Of a stretch of DNA of 64,000 nt, positions 40,789-50,270 are shown piece by piece. The position numbers and the translations under genes are program-made. The notes beneath the pieces are model-generated. The model did not search any database and was not told the DNA's origin. It worked only from the letters and a program-made list of their open reading frames with translations. The stretch covers positions 124,001 to 188,000 of the forward strand of contig NZ_CP023691.1 in the NCBI RefSeq assembly GCF_008704855.1, read 5' to 3'. The stretch comes from Streptomyces platensis (lineage in GTDB: Bacteria > Actinomycetota > Actinomycetes > Streptomycetales > Streptomycetaceae). Each line of letters starts with the position of its first letter. Position 1 is the first letter of the stretch.

Positions 40789-41616
40789 ATGACCCTCACC
40801 GCCCGTCGCATGTTCGAGCTCCTGGAGCCGATCTGCCTGGTCACCTACTTCGCCGACGAGTGCAACGAGGAGCTGGCCGCGCTCGGCCACCGCACCTACT
40901 GGGACGGCTACTTCGCCAGCCGCGCCGCGCCGCTGGGGCGGGTGCCGGCGCAGGTCGTGCACGCGGCCTTCTACAGCTTCGCCGACGGGGAGGCCGCGCG
41001 GCACATCCCGAGCGCGTGGGAGACGATCCCGCCCGAGGCGTCCGTCGCCGCGCGGGAGCGGGGCAGCGCGGCCTCCGTACGGCGCATCCTCGGCGCCGAC
41101 CTGGCCGGCTCCCCGGGCCTGGTGCGCGCCGCCGACCTGACCACCAAGGCCGCGACGCACGCGCCCACAGAAGGCCGGGTGATGTACGCCGGGATGCGCA
41201 CCCTTCCGGTGCCGAGCGACCCGGTCGCCCGGCTGTGGCATTCCGCGACCATGCTGCGCGAGCATCGCGCTGACGGGCATGTCGCCGCTCTCGTCGGCGC
41301 GCGCATCGGCGGTACGGAGGCCCACGTGCTCTCCGCGCTGGAGATGGGCATCCACCCGCCGGAGTCGTTCGGGCGGATCCATCACCTGCCGAAGGAGCGG
41401 CTGGCCGCGGTCATGGACGGCTTGCGCGAGCGCGGGCTCGTCGACACCGACGGCCGGTTCACCGACGCCGGCCGTGAGACCAAGCAACGCATCGAAGCCC
41501 TCACCGACGAGCTCGCCGCCCCGCCGTACGACGCCCTCTCTTCCGCCGAGCTCGACGAGCTGGTCGCCGAGCTCGAACCCCTCGCCGCGACGCTGGTGGC
41601 CGCGGGGTCGCGGTGA
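40789..41616 (+). CDS. SCO6745-like family protein
   Basis: A 275-residue soluble protein of the actinobacterial SCO6745 family. It begins MTLTARRMFELLEPICLVTYFADE, has AAFYSFADGEAARHIPSAW near 65, LWHSATMLREHRADGHVAAL near 150, and ends in a winged-helix-like part (PKERLAAVMDGLRERGLVDTDG then RFTDAGRETKQRIEALTD) that resembles MarR proteins. A DNA-binding or ligand-sensing role is inferred; the family has no proven function. Three in-frame ATGs (40777, 40780, 40789) precede it with no clear ribosome binding site. Confidence 0.78.
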   Translation: MTLTARRMFELLEPICLVTYFADECNEELAALGHRTYWDGYFASRAAPLGRVPAQVVHAAFYSFADGEAARHIPSAWETIPPEASVAARERGSAASVRRILGADLAGSPGLVRAADLTTKAATHAPTEGRVMYAGMRTLPVPSDPVARLWHSATMLREHRADGHVAALVGARIGGTEAHVLSALEMGIHPPESFGRIHHLPKERLAAVMDGLRERGLVDTDGRFTDAGRETKQRIEALTDELAAPPYDALSSAELDELVAELEPLAATLVAAGSR

Positions 41617-41736
41617 CGAGAAGCGACTGACGGGACGAGGAGTCCGCCGTCCGGTACGCCGGTGTTCCATGAGGCCCATCCCGGCTCATGGGACGCAGCC
41701 GCTGTGGCCGGCCGCTCCTCGCGGACCGGCGGACGT

Positions 41737-42609
41737 CTAATGATCTGCGGGCCGGCCGTGCGAGGTCTCGGGCTGCCGTATCCACGCGGCCAGTAGCCGA
41801 AGCGCCTCTTCGGAGCTGGAGCCTGCCTCGGCGGTGTAGACACTCAGCCTCTGGTCCGGGTCGGCGGGCAGGGTGAGGGACTCGTAATTGAGGGTGAGCG
41901 GGCCGACGATCGGGTGGTGGAAGTGTTTGCTGCCATGCGTGTGCCGATACACGTTCTGGTCGGCCCACCAGCGGCGGAAGTCCTCATCTGTGATCGAGAG
42001 TTCGCCGACGAGTTCGGCCAGCAGTGGATCGTGGGGATGGCGTCCGGCGTCTCGGCGGAGCGAGGAGACAATGTCCTGGGCGTGGGTGTCCCAGTGGGTA
42101 TACAGCGAGCGGGCGTTCTCGTCGCAGAACATGAACCGCACCAGGTTCCGCTCGCGGTGCGGCAGCGCGTCGAAGTCGGTGAGCAGCGCACGTGCCATCT
42201 GGTTGGACGCAAGGACGTCCAGTCGCCGCCCCAGCACGAGGGCGGGGGTGTGGTCGAGGATCCGGAGCAGGTCGCGCAGCCCCGGGCGGACCGGCTGCGG
42301 ACGCGTCGCCGTGCGGCGGGGCCTGCCTGCGGCGGGCTTGGCGAGCTGGAACAGATGGGTGCGTTCGACGGGATCGAGGCGTAGCGCGCGGGAGATGGCG
42401 TCCAGCACGGTTTCGGAGACGTTCAGCCGGCGTCCGCGTTCCAGGCGTACGTAGTAGTCGACGCTCACGCCCGCCAGTTGCGCGATCTCTTCGCGGCGCA
42501 GTCCTGGCACTCGCCGAGAGCCGCCGTCGTCGGACAGGCCCGCCTGGCGCGGGGTGATGCGTGCCCGCCGAGAGCGGAGGAACTCACCGAGAGCTGTGTT
42601 GCGGTCCAT
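41737..42609 (-). CDS. XRE-type regulator with MmyB-like domain
   Basis: A 290-residue regulator. The N-terminal Xre helix-turn-helix includes GLRREEIAQLAGVSVDYYVRLERGR (about 36-60); the C-terminal MmyB-like ligand domain (about 100-285) has ALVLGRRLDVLASNQMARAL and LTLNYESLTLPADPDQRL, typical of this family, some of which bind fatty acids. It faces a divergent SDR gene, the usual pairing in Streptomyces, and probably regulates it. The ATG at 42609 lacks a strong ribosome binding site; GTG at 42618 is possible. Confidence 0.9.
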   Translation of the reverse strand: MDRNTALGEFLRSRRARITPRQAGLSDDGGSRRVPGLRREEIAQLAGVSVDYYVRLERGRRLNVSETVLDAISRALRLDPVERTHLFQLAKPAAGRPRRTATRPQPVRPGLRDLLRILDHTPALVLGRRLDVLASNQMARALLTDFDALPHRERNLVRFMFCDENARSLYTHWDTHAQDIVSSLRRDAGRHPHDPLLAELVGELSITDEDFRRWWADQNVYRHTHGSKHFHHPIVGPLTLNYESLTLPADPDQRLSVYTAEAGSSSEEALRLLAAWIRQPETSHGRPADH

Positions 42610-42813
42610 GCCGTTCACGATAGGGCCCAAGATCACCCCGACGGCCGGCGAAAGGGGGACTGGCAGTCCCCCGGTCCGGCTGTCCCCGGGGCGAAGCGGG
42701 CCCCCCGGAAGCCGATCAGCGGCCGATTCCGGTGCTGAAGTGGAACGTGTCGAGACCGACCGGGCCTCACCGCCCTGGTCGGCCTCTGTTCGTATGCCAC
42801 GAAGGGAACTCCT

Positions 42814-43665
42814 GTGTCGGACACCAAGACATTCCTGATCACCGGCGTCAGCACCGGCCTGGGCCGCGCACTCGCCCGCGCGGCGTTGGCCGCGGGCCAC
42901 CGGGTGGTGGGCACGGTGCGCACGCCCGCCGACGCACGGGCCTTTGAGGCGCTCGCCGGCGACGCGCACGCCCGCATCCTGGACGTGACCGACCATGACG
43001 CGGTGGACACGGTCGTGGACGAGACCGAGCGCGACCTGGGCCCGGTCGACGTACTCGTCGCCAACGCCGGGTACGGCCATGACGGCCTCTTCGAGGAGTC
43101 GTCGATGGAGGACCTCCGCCGTCAGTTCGAGGTGAACGTCTATGGAACCGTGGCGGTGATCAAGGCCGTGCTGCCGCACATGCGGGAGCGCCGTGCGGGC
43201 CACCTCATCGCCGTCACCTCGATGGGCGGGCTGATCACCATGCCGGGCCTCAGCTTCTACCACGGCAGCAAGTTCGCGGTGGAGGGCATCCTCGAAACGC
43301 TCGGCAAGGAAGTCGCCGATTTCGGCATCCATGTCACCGCCGTCGAGCCGGGCAGTTTCCGGACCGACTGGGCCGGCCGCTCGATGATCCGCGCACCCCG
43401 TGTGATCGCCGACTACGACGAGCTGTTCGAGCCGCTGCGCGCCCGGCGCATCCGCGGCAGCGGGCACCAGCCGGGCGACCCGGACAAGGCCGCGGCCGCG
43501 GTGCTGCGCATCGTGGCGGCCGACCAGCCGCCGACGCGCCTGCTGCTCGGCACCGACGCGCTTCAGCTCGTCCAGGCCGGACGCGACGCCTTCGAGCGCG
43601 ACATGCTGGCATGGGCCGAGCTGTCGGCCTCCACCGACTTCGGTGACGTCAGCCGGTCCGCCTGA
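42814..43665 (+). CDS. Short-chain dehydrogenase/reductase
   Basis: A 283-residue Rossmann-fold oxidoreductase. The nucleotide motif TGVSTGLG is at 10-17, NAG in LVANAGYGHDG near 88, the catalytic Ser in AVTSMGG and Tyr/Lys in FYHGSKFA. It would reduce or oxidise a carbonyl/alcohol with NAD(P). GAAGGGA precedes the GTG start. It is divergent from the MmyB-type regulator, which probably controls it. Confidence 0.92.
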   Translation: MSDTKTFLITGVSTGLGRALARAALAAGHRVVGTVRTPADARAFEALAGDAHARILDVTDHDAVDTVVDETERDLGPVDVLVANAGYGHDGLFEESSMEDLRRQFEVNVYGTVAVIKAVLPHMRERRAGHLIAVTSMGGLITMPGLSFYHGSKFAVEGILETLGKEVADFGIHVTAVEPGSFRTDWAGRSMIRAPRVIADYDELFEPLRARRIRGSGHQPGDPDKAAAAVLRIVAADQPPTRLLLGTDALQLVQAGRDAFERDMLAWAELSASTDFGDVSRSA

Positions 43666-43803
43666 CGTCACTCGCTGTCGGGCTCCCGGCGAGGGGCTTC
43701 GACGGCGGCCGTCATTCAAGCTCAGGAGCGGCCCGGCGGCCGGACCTCCGGATCCGAGCGCGCTTGAGGGGCCCGGCGGCCCCACAACCGCCGAACCCCT
43801 CCG

Positions 43804-43829
43804 CGAGGGGGACCCGCCGGTCCCCCTCG
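43804..43829. terminator. Terminator hairpin
   Basis: CGAGGGGGACC (43804-43814) pairs perfectly with 43819-43829 around a 4-base loop, between convergent genes ending at 43665 and 43851. Confidence 0.85.
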
Positions 43830-43850
43830 TGCTCTCAGCCCGACGTCGCG

Positions 43851-44189
43851 CTACGCCGTCTCATGGCCGTTGGAACCGTTGATCTTCTCGATCGCCTGCC
43901 GGGCCTGTTCCTGGGGGGAGCGGGCGGGCAGCGGCGACACCGTCGTGGAGGCCACGGCGGGCTGCGCCCGCTCCTGTGGCATGGCCTTGGCGTGGGCCGC
44001 GGGCGACCGGATACGCAGGCGATGGCCGGCGGCCTCGTCCAGGGACACCGGGCGTTTGAACCGGGCAGCCAGCCGGGCGGCGTCCTGGCCGAGGGCGGCG
44101 ACGTCCTCCCACTGCAAGCGCACCACCAGCGAGAGTTCGGCGTCTCCGTCCGGCAATGCCTGAAGCTGCGGGATACCCGGGTCAGTCAT
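43851..44189 (-). CDS. Hypothetical protein, 112 aa
   Basis: I do not recognise this soluble protein. The first half (DAELSLVVRLQWEDVAALGQDAARLAARFKRPVSLDEAAGHRLRI) looks like a folded alpha/beta unit; the second half is Ala/Pro-rich and polar, ending with a short helix QEQARQAIEKING. The ATG has TGAGGAGG at a good distance, which supports a real gene. It is divergent from the PucR regulator across about 160 bases. Confidence 0.65.
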   Translation of the reverse strand: MTDPGIPQLQALPDGDAELSLVVRLQWEDVAALGQDAARLAARFKRPVSLDEAAGHRLRIRSPAAHAKAMPQERAQPAVASTTVSPLPARSPQEQARQAIEKINGSNGHETA

Positions 44190-44352
44190 GCTGCCTCCTC
44201 ACATCGTGGACCGGTGCCTCAGGGGACACGGATATGGAGAGATACGCACGGACTCCCGCGACCGTTCACCTCCCGCCGGCCGGAAAGGGGAACCGGGGTG
44301 GGCCCGGCCGGCGGAGGTGCGCCTTCCGTACGGCACGATGGTGGGTGGAACG

Positions 44353-45990
44353 GTGAAACGGGTGATGCCAGTGATGAGCCTTCAGCGGCTTCTCAGCTCC
44401 GTCGGGCCGGCCGTGCTGTCGGGCGTGTGCGCCCCCGGAGGCACCGCGGTCCCGGTGGGAGATGTGGTGATCGCCGAGCCGGACGGTGGCTTCGATCTGC
44501 GTCCGGGCGATGTCGTCCTCGGAGTGAATCTCACGGACCGGGAACCGGCCCTGCGGCTGCTGTCGTGGTGCGCCGAGCGGTCGGCGGGCGCTCTGCTGCT
44601 CAAGGCCCCGGTCGCGGTCGACGAAACGGTGGTCACGGCCGCGAGCGCGGCCGGAATCCCGCTGGTGCAGGTCGAGCAGCAGGCGGGCTGGGCGCAGGTC
44701 GTCTCGCTGCTGCGGGCGGTGCTCGACAGCGAGGGATACGCGGACTCCGGCAGCGGGACGGCCGGTGCCGAGGCGGGGGACCTCTTCGGTCTGGCCGATG
44801 CGATCGCCGCCGTGATCGATGCGCCGGTCACCATCGAGGACCGCAGCTCCCGGGTCCTTGCCTACTCGGCGCGGCAGGAGCGCGGTGACGAGGCACGGGT
44901 CGCCACGATCATGGGCCGGCACGTCCCCGACGAGGTCAACGCCCAATTCCGGCAGTACGGCGTCTTTCACCGGATCGCCCAGGACACCGGACCCATCTAC
45001 GTCCCCGCGGTGGTCGAGGGCACCAAGCCGCGGCTGGTCGTGCCGGTGCATGCCGGCGGGGATGTGCTCGGCTCGATCTGGGCCATCGTCCCGGGGCCGG
45101 TGCCCCCCGAGCGGGCCGCGGCGTTCGCGGACACGGCCGCGACGGCGGCGCTGCATCTGCTGCGCCGGCGCGCGGGTGCGGATGTGGAGCGCCTGGTGCT
45201 GACCGACTTGGTCGCCACGGTGCTGCACGGCCAGGAGGGAGCGGCGGACGCGGCGCGACGGCTGGGGCTCACCACCGGTCCCTGGCGGGTGATCGCCGTG
45301 GGGGTGCGCTGTCCGGACGACGAGGAGGCGGAGCGACAGCGGCTGACTGTATGGGAGCGTATGTCCCGCTTCCGCGGCAGCCGTCTGCGGTCACCCGCGG
45401 CGATCGTCGGCGGGGTGGTCTACGGGATCGTCCCGGCGGAAAGGGTCGGCCCCGACGCCGACGACGGGCCCGGATGGGTGGAGACGCTTCGGGGCACCAC
45501 CGGGAAGCCCGCTCCGCTGATCGCGATCGGTGGGCTCGCGGCGTCGGTCCCCGGGCTGGCGCGCTCGCGCGAGCAGGCCGACGACACGCTCGATCTGCTC
45601 CGGACCGGCCTGATCGCGCGCGAGCAGGCGGTGCACGACGAGGTGTGGGCGACGGTCGTGCTGCGCCATGTCGCGCGGTCCGCCGCGGCGGCACGGATTG
45701 CGGGCGTCGGGCCGCTCCAGCAGCTGGTGGACCACGACCGGGCGCACGGTACGAACTGTGTGCCGACGTTGTACGCCTGGCTCCAGGAGCGGGGCGATCC
45801 ACGGGCCGCCGCCGCCCGGCTGCACATCCACCCCAACACGCTCCGACACCGGATACGCCGCCTCCAGGAGGTCGTGGCGCTGCCGCTGGACGACCCGGAG
45901 GTCCGTACCGCTCTGCTGCTCCAGCTCACCGCCCGCCAATACGGCGGCGCGGAAGGCGGACCGGACGACGCCGTGGGTACTTCCGGGTGA
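44353..45990 (+). CDS. PucR family transcriptional regulator
   Basis: A protein of about 545 residues with the PucR layout: an N-terminal PucR-type sensor (about 10-125), a GAF/CdaR-like middle (about 145-270, with DAPVTIEDRSSRVLAYS), and a C-terminal helix-turn-helix AAARLHIHPNTLRHRIRRLQEV. PucR proteins govern purine, amino-acid or other nitrogen-source genes. The alanine racemase and CycA-like permease genes follow, so it probably regulates them. The start is uncertain: the GTG at 44353 has a close GGTGGA, while ATG 44338 and ATG 44365/44374 are in the same frame. Confidence 0.87.
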   Translation: MKRVMPVMSLQRLLSSVGPAVLSGVCAPGGTAVPVGDVVIAEPDGGFDLRPGDVVLGVNLTDREPALRLLSWCAERSAGALLLKAPVAVDETVVTAASAAGIPLVQVEQQAGWAQVVSLLRAVLDSEGYADSGSGTAGAEAGDLFGLADAIAAVIDAPVTIEDRSSRVLAYSARQERGDEARVATIMGRHVPDEVNAQFRQYGVFHRIAQDTGPIYVPAVVEGTKPRLVVPVHAGGDVLGSIWAIVPGPVPPERAAAFADTAATAALHLLRRRAGADVERLVLTDLVATVLHGQEGAADAARRLGLTTGPWRVIAVGVRCPDDEEAERQRLTVWERMSRFRGSRLRSPAAIVGGVVYGIVPAERVGPDADDGPGWVETLRGTTGKPAPLIAIGGLAASVPGLARSREQADDTLDLLRTGLIAREQAVHDEVWATVVLRHVARSAAAARIAGVGPLQQLVDHDRAHGTNCVPTLYAWLQERGDPRAAAARLHIHPNTLRHRIRRLQEVVALPLDDPEVRTALLLQLTARQYGGAEGGPDDAVGTSG

Positions 45991-46234
45991 GGGAACCCGG
46001 GCCGCTGCCCGGTATGTCGCTGTGACGGTCCGGCGTCTCCGTATGGCGGGATTTCCGTATGCCGTCCTCCCGTACGCAGCCTTCTGCCCCGCCGCCCCCT
46101 CCCGTTGTTCCGGCCCCACTGCCGAGCGGCCCGGGACAGTGCCGAGCGAACGATGACGGGCCGTCCTCCCGCCGAAACCATGGCTCCACCCGCAGCTCAC
46201 CGGGCAGCAATGGATTTCATGGAAGGACGGTGGC

Positions 46235-47593
46235 ATGTCGTTCGGCATGGCCCGCGAGGCCGAGAACGTCGAAGCCGGATACGGAGCGGCGGTGACCGCG
46301 GTCGTGGACGGGCATCCTCCGGGGGTCTCCGCGAGGCCGGTCCCGGGCGCGGGTCCGGCGTCCTCCGCCGTATCGGTCCCGGCGGCCGGAGCTGTGGCCG
46401 GACCGCACAGCCAGGACGGGCAGTACGGCCAGGACGGGCAGCAGGCCGGAACACCGCACGCCCAGGCCCGTATTGACCTCGCGGCGATCCGCGCCAATGT
46501 CAGCCGGTTGTGTGACACGGCGGGGTCCGCCGAGGTGATGGCCGTGGTCAAGGCCGACGCCTACGGGCACGGCGCGGTCCCCGTCGCCCGTGCGGCGCTC
46601 GCGGGCGGTGCCACCTGGCTCGGCGTCGCCGGGATGCGGGAGGCGCTGGCACTGCGCGCGGCCGGTGTCCCCGGCCGGCTGCTGGCGTGGCTGCTGACCC
46701 CCGGTGACGACTGGAGTGCCGCGGTGGCCGCGGGCGTCGAGCTGTCGGCCGGTGCCCCGTGGGCGGTGCGGGCAGCGGTCCGGGCGGCGCAGGCCGTGGA
46801 CCGTCCCGCGCTGCTCCACCTGGAAGCGGAGACCGGGCTCGGGCGCGGCGGCGCCGCCGCGGGCGACTGGCAGACGTTGGTGGACAGCGCGGCGTCCGCC
46901 GAAGCGGCCGGGTATCTCCGGGTGGTCGGCGTGTGGTCGCATCTGGCGCGGGCCGATGAGCCCGGACACCCCTCCTGTGCACGGCAGTTGGAGACTTTTC
47001 GCAACGCGGCCGGGATCGCCCGTCGGGCCGGCCTCGCTCCCGATGTCCTGCATCTGTCCAACTCGGCCGCCACCCTGACGCTTCCGGAGGCGCACTTCGA
47101 CCTCGTCCGTCCCGGGCTCGCCGTCTACGGACTGAGCCCGGTGCCGGACCTGGCCGGGCCTTCGGAGCTGGGGCTGCGGCCGGCGATGACCCTCACCGCC
47201 CGCCTCGCCTCCGTCAAGCGGGTCCCCGCCGGACAGGGCGTCTCGTACGGCCACCGCTATCGCACCGCCCGTGAGACGACTCTCGGACTGGTGCCCCTCG
47301 GCTATGCCGACGGCGTTCCCCGGCATGCGTCGCAGGCCGGCCCCGTCCTCGTCGCCGGCCGGCAGCACACGGTGGCGGGCACCGTGTGCATGGACCAGTT
47401 CGTCGTCGATCTCGGCGACGCCTCCGCCGCGCCCGGGGACGAGGTGGTGCTCTTCGGGCCCGGCGACCGCGGAGAGCCCGGTGCGGCGGACTGGGCGCGG
47501 GCCGCCCACACCATCTCCCACGAGATCGTCGCCCGCATCGGCACCCGCGTACCGCGCACCTACACGGGCGGCTCGGCCCCCGGCGACCACTGA
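46235..47593 (+). CDS. alr: Alanine racemase, probable catabolic paralogue
   Basis: A 452-residue PLP enzyme; usual Alr proteins have about 380 residues and this one carries a 75-residue low-complexity N-terminal extension. PLP lysine is Lys106 in VMAVVKADAYGHG; the second catalytic Tyr is in VSYGHRY, and the active-site Met/Asp in TVCMDQFVVDLG. At the position of the carbamylated lysine (K129 of the Geobacillus enzyme) it has Glu197 (LLHLEAETGLGRGG), with Arg204 as R136. GGAAGGA lies 7 bases before the ATG. With the CycA-like permease 67 bases on it forms an alanine-use unit, unlike the biosynthetic alr. Confidence 0.88.
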   Translation: MSFGMAREAENVEAGYGAAVTAVVDGHPPGVSARPVPGAGPASSAVSVPAAGAVAGPHSQDGQYGQDGQQAGTPHAQARIDLAAIRANVSRLCDTAGSAEVMAVVKADAYGHGAVPVARAALAGGATWLGVAGMREALALRAAGVPGRLLAWLLTPGDDWSAAVAAGVELSAGAPWAVRAAVRAAQAVDRPALLHLEAETGLGRGGAAAGDWQTLVDSAASAEAAGYLRVVGVWSHLARADEPGHPSCARQLETFRNAAGIARRAGLAPDVLHLSNSAATLTLPEAHFDLVRPGLAVYGLSPVPDLAGPSELGLRPAMTLTARLASVKRVPAGQGVSYGHRYRTARETTLGLVPLGYADGVPRHASQAGPVLVAGRQHTVAGTVCMDQFVVDLGDASAAPGDEVVLFGPGDRGEPGAADWARAAHTISHEIVARIGTRVPRTYTGGSAPGDH

Positions 47594-47660
47594 CGCCCAC
47601 TCCCCCATCCCCTTGGATCAGCCCCGACGAAGACCGCCCCCTGACGAAGAGAGCCTTCAC

Positions 47661-49136
47661 ATGACGCACCGGCTTCCACCGTCCACACCGCGTCCTGCCG
47701 GGAATCAGGAATCCCGCTCCGGCGACCCCGGTCCTGAGCATCTCCACCGGGGCCTGCACTCCCGCCACATTCAGATGATCGCGATCGGCGGAACCATCGG
47801 TGTGGGGCTGTTCCTCGGTTCCGCCGAGGCCCTGCACAACGCCGGTCCGGGCCTGTTGCTCAGCTATGCGGTCGCCGGCGTGGCCATCTTCTTCGTGATG
47901 CGTGCCCTGGGCGAACTCCTGGTGTACCGGCCGGTGTCCGGTTCGTTCGCCACGTACGCGGAGGAGTTCATCGGCCACTGGGCCGGGTTCGCCACCGGCT
48001 GGAGCTACTGGCTGATGTGGGTCGTCACCGGCACCGCCGAGCTGACCGCGGCCGGGATCTACGTCCGCTACTGGTGGCCCGCGGTGCCCCAGTGGCTGCC
48101 CGGTCTCATCGCCCTGGCGATCCTCGGTGTGGTCAATCTCGCGGCGGTCCGGCTGTTCGGCGAGTTCGAGTTCTGGTTCGCCATCATCAAGGTGCTGACC
48201 ATCGTCGTCCTGCTGGTGATGGCCGCCGCGATCCTGATCTTCGGCTTCGGTCCCCTGGGGGAGACCGCGTCACTGAGCAATATCTGGTCGCACGGTGGCG
48301 TCTTCCCGCACGGTATGGCCGGGCCGCTGTTCGCCCTCCAAGTGGTGGTGTTCGCCTTCGTCGGAGTCGAACTGCTCGGGGTGACCGCCGGTGAGAGCAA
48401 GGACCCCGAGAAGACCCTGCCCACCGCCGTACGCCGGGTGATCTGGCGGATCGGGCTGTTCTACCTGGGCGCCCTCACCGCGGTCATGGCACTGGTCCCG
48501 TGGAACCAACTCGATCCGCACGTCAGCCCGTTCGTGCTGGTCTTCGCGAAGGTCGGGATCCCCGCGGCGGCCGCTGTGGTGAACATGGTCGTGCTCACCG
48601 CGGCCCTGTCGTCCTGCAACAGCGGGGTGTTCTCCACCGGCCGGATGCTGCACACCCTGGCCAGGGACCGGCACGCACCGGCCGCGTTCGGGAAGGTCAG
48701 CCGGCAGGGCGTGCCCGCCGCGGGCATCCTCGCGTCCATGGCCGTCATGCTGCTGGGGGTGGCCGCGAACTACTTCGTCCCGGAGAAGGCCTTCGCGTAT
48801 GTCACGAGCGTGGCGACCGTCGCCGCGGTGTTCACCTGGGGCATCATCTCCTCGGCACATCTGCGCTTCCGGGCGGCGGTCCGCGCCGGGCGGCTCCGGC
48901 CGGTCGCCTTCCGTATGCCGCTGGCGCCGGTGTCGAACTACTTCGTCCTCGCCTTTCTCTGCCTGGTGGTCGTCCTGCTGGCCTTTGACGCCGAGACCCG
49001 CATCGCGCTGTACGTGGCTCCGGTGTGGGCGGCGATCCTGGTGGCGGGCTACTTCTTCGCCCGTCGCAGCCGGACCGCCGGCCCCCAGGGGACTCCGCCC
49101 GACGAGGAGACTCCGGAGGCGTCGCGGAGCAGGTAG
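47661..49136 (+). CDS. CycA-like amino acid permease
   Basis: A 491-residue, 12-helix APC-family symporter. RGLHSRHIQMIAIGGTIGVG and the following GELLVYRPVSGSFATYAEEF, then FATGWSYWLMWVVTG and NLAAVRLFGEFEFWFAIIK, closely follow the D-serine/D-alanine/glycine transporter CycA. It should import D- or L-alanine and related amino acids with protons. GAGAG precedes the ATG, 67 bases after the racemase stop. A perfect 14-bp hairpin ends the unit. Confidence 0.9.
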   Translation: MTHRLPPSTPRPAGNQESRSGDPGPEHLHRGLHSRHIQMIAIGGTIGVGLFLGSAEALHNAGPGLLLSYAVAGVAIFFVMRALGELLVYRPVSGSFATYAEEFIGHWAGFATGWSYWLMWVVTGTAELTAAGIYVRYWWPAVPQWLPGLIALAILGVVNLAAVRLFGEFEFWFAIIKVLTIVVLLVMAAAILIFGFGPLGETASLSNIWSHGGVFPHGMAGPLFALQVVVFAFVGVELLGVTAGESKDPEKTLPTAVRRVIWRIGLFYLGALTAVMALVPWNQLDPHVSPFVLVFAKVGIPAAAAVVNMVVLTAALSSCNSGVFSTGRMLHTLARDRHAPAAFGKVSRQGVPAAGILASMAVMLLGVAANYFVPEKAFAYVTSVATVAAVFTWGIISSAHLRFRAAVRAGRLRPVAFRMPLAPVSNYFVLAFLCLVVVLLAFDAETRIALYVAPVWAAILVAGYFFARRSRTAGPQGTPPDEETPEASRSR

Positions 49137-49138
49137 CC

Positions 49139-49171
49139 GGGGCCCGGGGCCCGGGGCCCGGGCCCCGGGTC
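49139..49171. repeat. GGGGCCC tandem repeat
   Basis: Three or more GGGGCCC units in a row, ending in a mirrored GGGCCCC. The run can fold on itself and lies just before the terminator hairpin. Confidence 0.6.
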
Positions 49172-49181
49172 AGAAAATGGC

Positions 49182-49214
49182 GGTGCGCCACAGGCTGGCT
49201 GCCTGTGGCGCACC
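49182..49214. terminator. Terminator hairpin after the permease
   Basis: GGTGCGCCACAGGC (49182-49195) pairs perfectly with 49201-49214 around TGGCT. It lies between the convergent permease (49136) and LTD-protein (49284) genes. Confidence 0.9.
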
Positions 49215-49283
49215 GGTATCGGAGCGGCGGCCGGTGCGGGAGAGTCGGGCGCTCCCTCCCCCACCGGTCAGCGCCGCACGGGG

Positions 49284-49757
49284 TCAGCGACGGTGACCGT
49301 GCCCCCAGCGCACCTCGTCGACGACCCGGCGGTGGTCGTTGCGCAGGGTCGCGTGGTCGTGGTCGTTGTCCCAGACGTAGTTGCGCCGGTCCTGGTAGAC
49401 ATCCCAACGGTTGTCCTGGCCGTGGCCGGTGTGGACACGGACCTGGCTGCGGCCGGCCAGTCGCAGGTTGCCGAAGCGGTAAGCGTGTCCACTCTTGTCG
49501 GACAGGCTCCAGCCCTTGAGGTTGATGGGTGTGCGGCCGGTGTTCCGCACCGTCACCCACTCCGCGTTGAGGCTGCGGTTCGAGCGGTCGTCGCGTCCCG
49601 GGCTGTCGTACTGGATCGGTCCCAGGACCACAGCGGACCGCCAGCGCTGCGGAGTGTGGCGGTGGTGGCCATCCGCGCCGGCCGGGATGGCGGCGGTGGC
49701 TGCCAGGGCGGCGGAGCCCAGCACCACCATGGCGACACGCGAAGCGTTACGGAACAT
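49284..49757 (-). CDS. Secreted lamin-tail-domain (LTD) protein
   Basis: A 157-residue exported protein. The signal (about 5-28) ends AGADG; the mature part is an LTD fold: IQYDSPGRDDRSNRSLNAEW, VTVRNTGRTPINLKGWSLSDKSG, HAYRFGNLRLAGRSQVRVHTG, then a very His/Asp/Arg-rich C-terminus ending HGHRR. LTD domains in secreted bacterial proteins may bind DNA or cell-surface material; no reaction is known. AGGAGG lies before the ATG at 49757. Confidence 0.85.
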   Translation of the reverse strand: MFRNASRVAMVVLGSAALAATAAIPAGADGHHRHTPQRWRSAVVLGPIQYDSPGRDDRSNRSLNAEWVTVRNTGRTPINLKGWSLSDKSGHAYRFGNLRLAGRSQVRVHTGHGQDNRWDVYQDRRNYVWDNDHDHATLRNDHRRVVDEVRWGHGHRR

Positions 49758-50270
49758 CGAACCTCCTGTGAAAGGCGCCACGTTCAGGGCGCCCAAAAAC
49801 CGGACACCCGGCCGGTTTGACCGGGCTCCCACAGAGTGACGGCCCGTCATGCCTTGGCGGAAGAAATCCAAGTTGGTGTTACAAAACACGGACATATACA
49901 CAACCGCACCACGCCAGGCGCGTACGCCCCCGCGCTCGCCCCACCCCCCGCGACGCCCCTTACACGTATCGCCGTGCATCCCTTGCGGGGCGCGGGTCAT
50001 CGGGAGCGGACGGGACGGCGGGCGGGTGCCGGGAACGGGTCGGGCGGGGTGGTTGGCGGGCGCCGGCGCCGGTCACACAAGTCGCCTGCCGGGAACGGAC
50101 ATTGCTCTGCCGGACACCTGCTCGCGCCCCCTCGCCCAACCCGAACTCAACTGTCCGGGTGCGCCACTTACGCACCATCCGTTGCCTGGAGCCTCTGGAG
50201 CCTCTAGTTTGAGCGCGCCTGATTTCGGCTCAACCCGCCGCGTTGCGGCGGGCTTCGGGAGGAACCCCCC
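49758..50270. other. 513-base divergent region
   Basis: No gene is supported. The left part (49855-49915) is AT-rich with a GTGTT/AACAC dyad and probably holds the LTD-gene promoter. The right part is GC-rich; a doubled CTGGAGCCT-type unit lies near 50185-50206, about 65 bases before the M64 gene. Open frames here are Arg/Pro-rich and have no ribosome binding site. Confidence 0.5.

Noticed and set aside
45991..46234. Glycine riboswitch before the racemase/permease unit
   Set aside because: The expected paired glycine-aptamer sequences were not seen.
49817..50212. Open frames in the 513-base gap before the M64 gene
   Set aside because: They overlap each other in all frames, are Arg/Pro/Ala-rich and lack ribosome binding sites.
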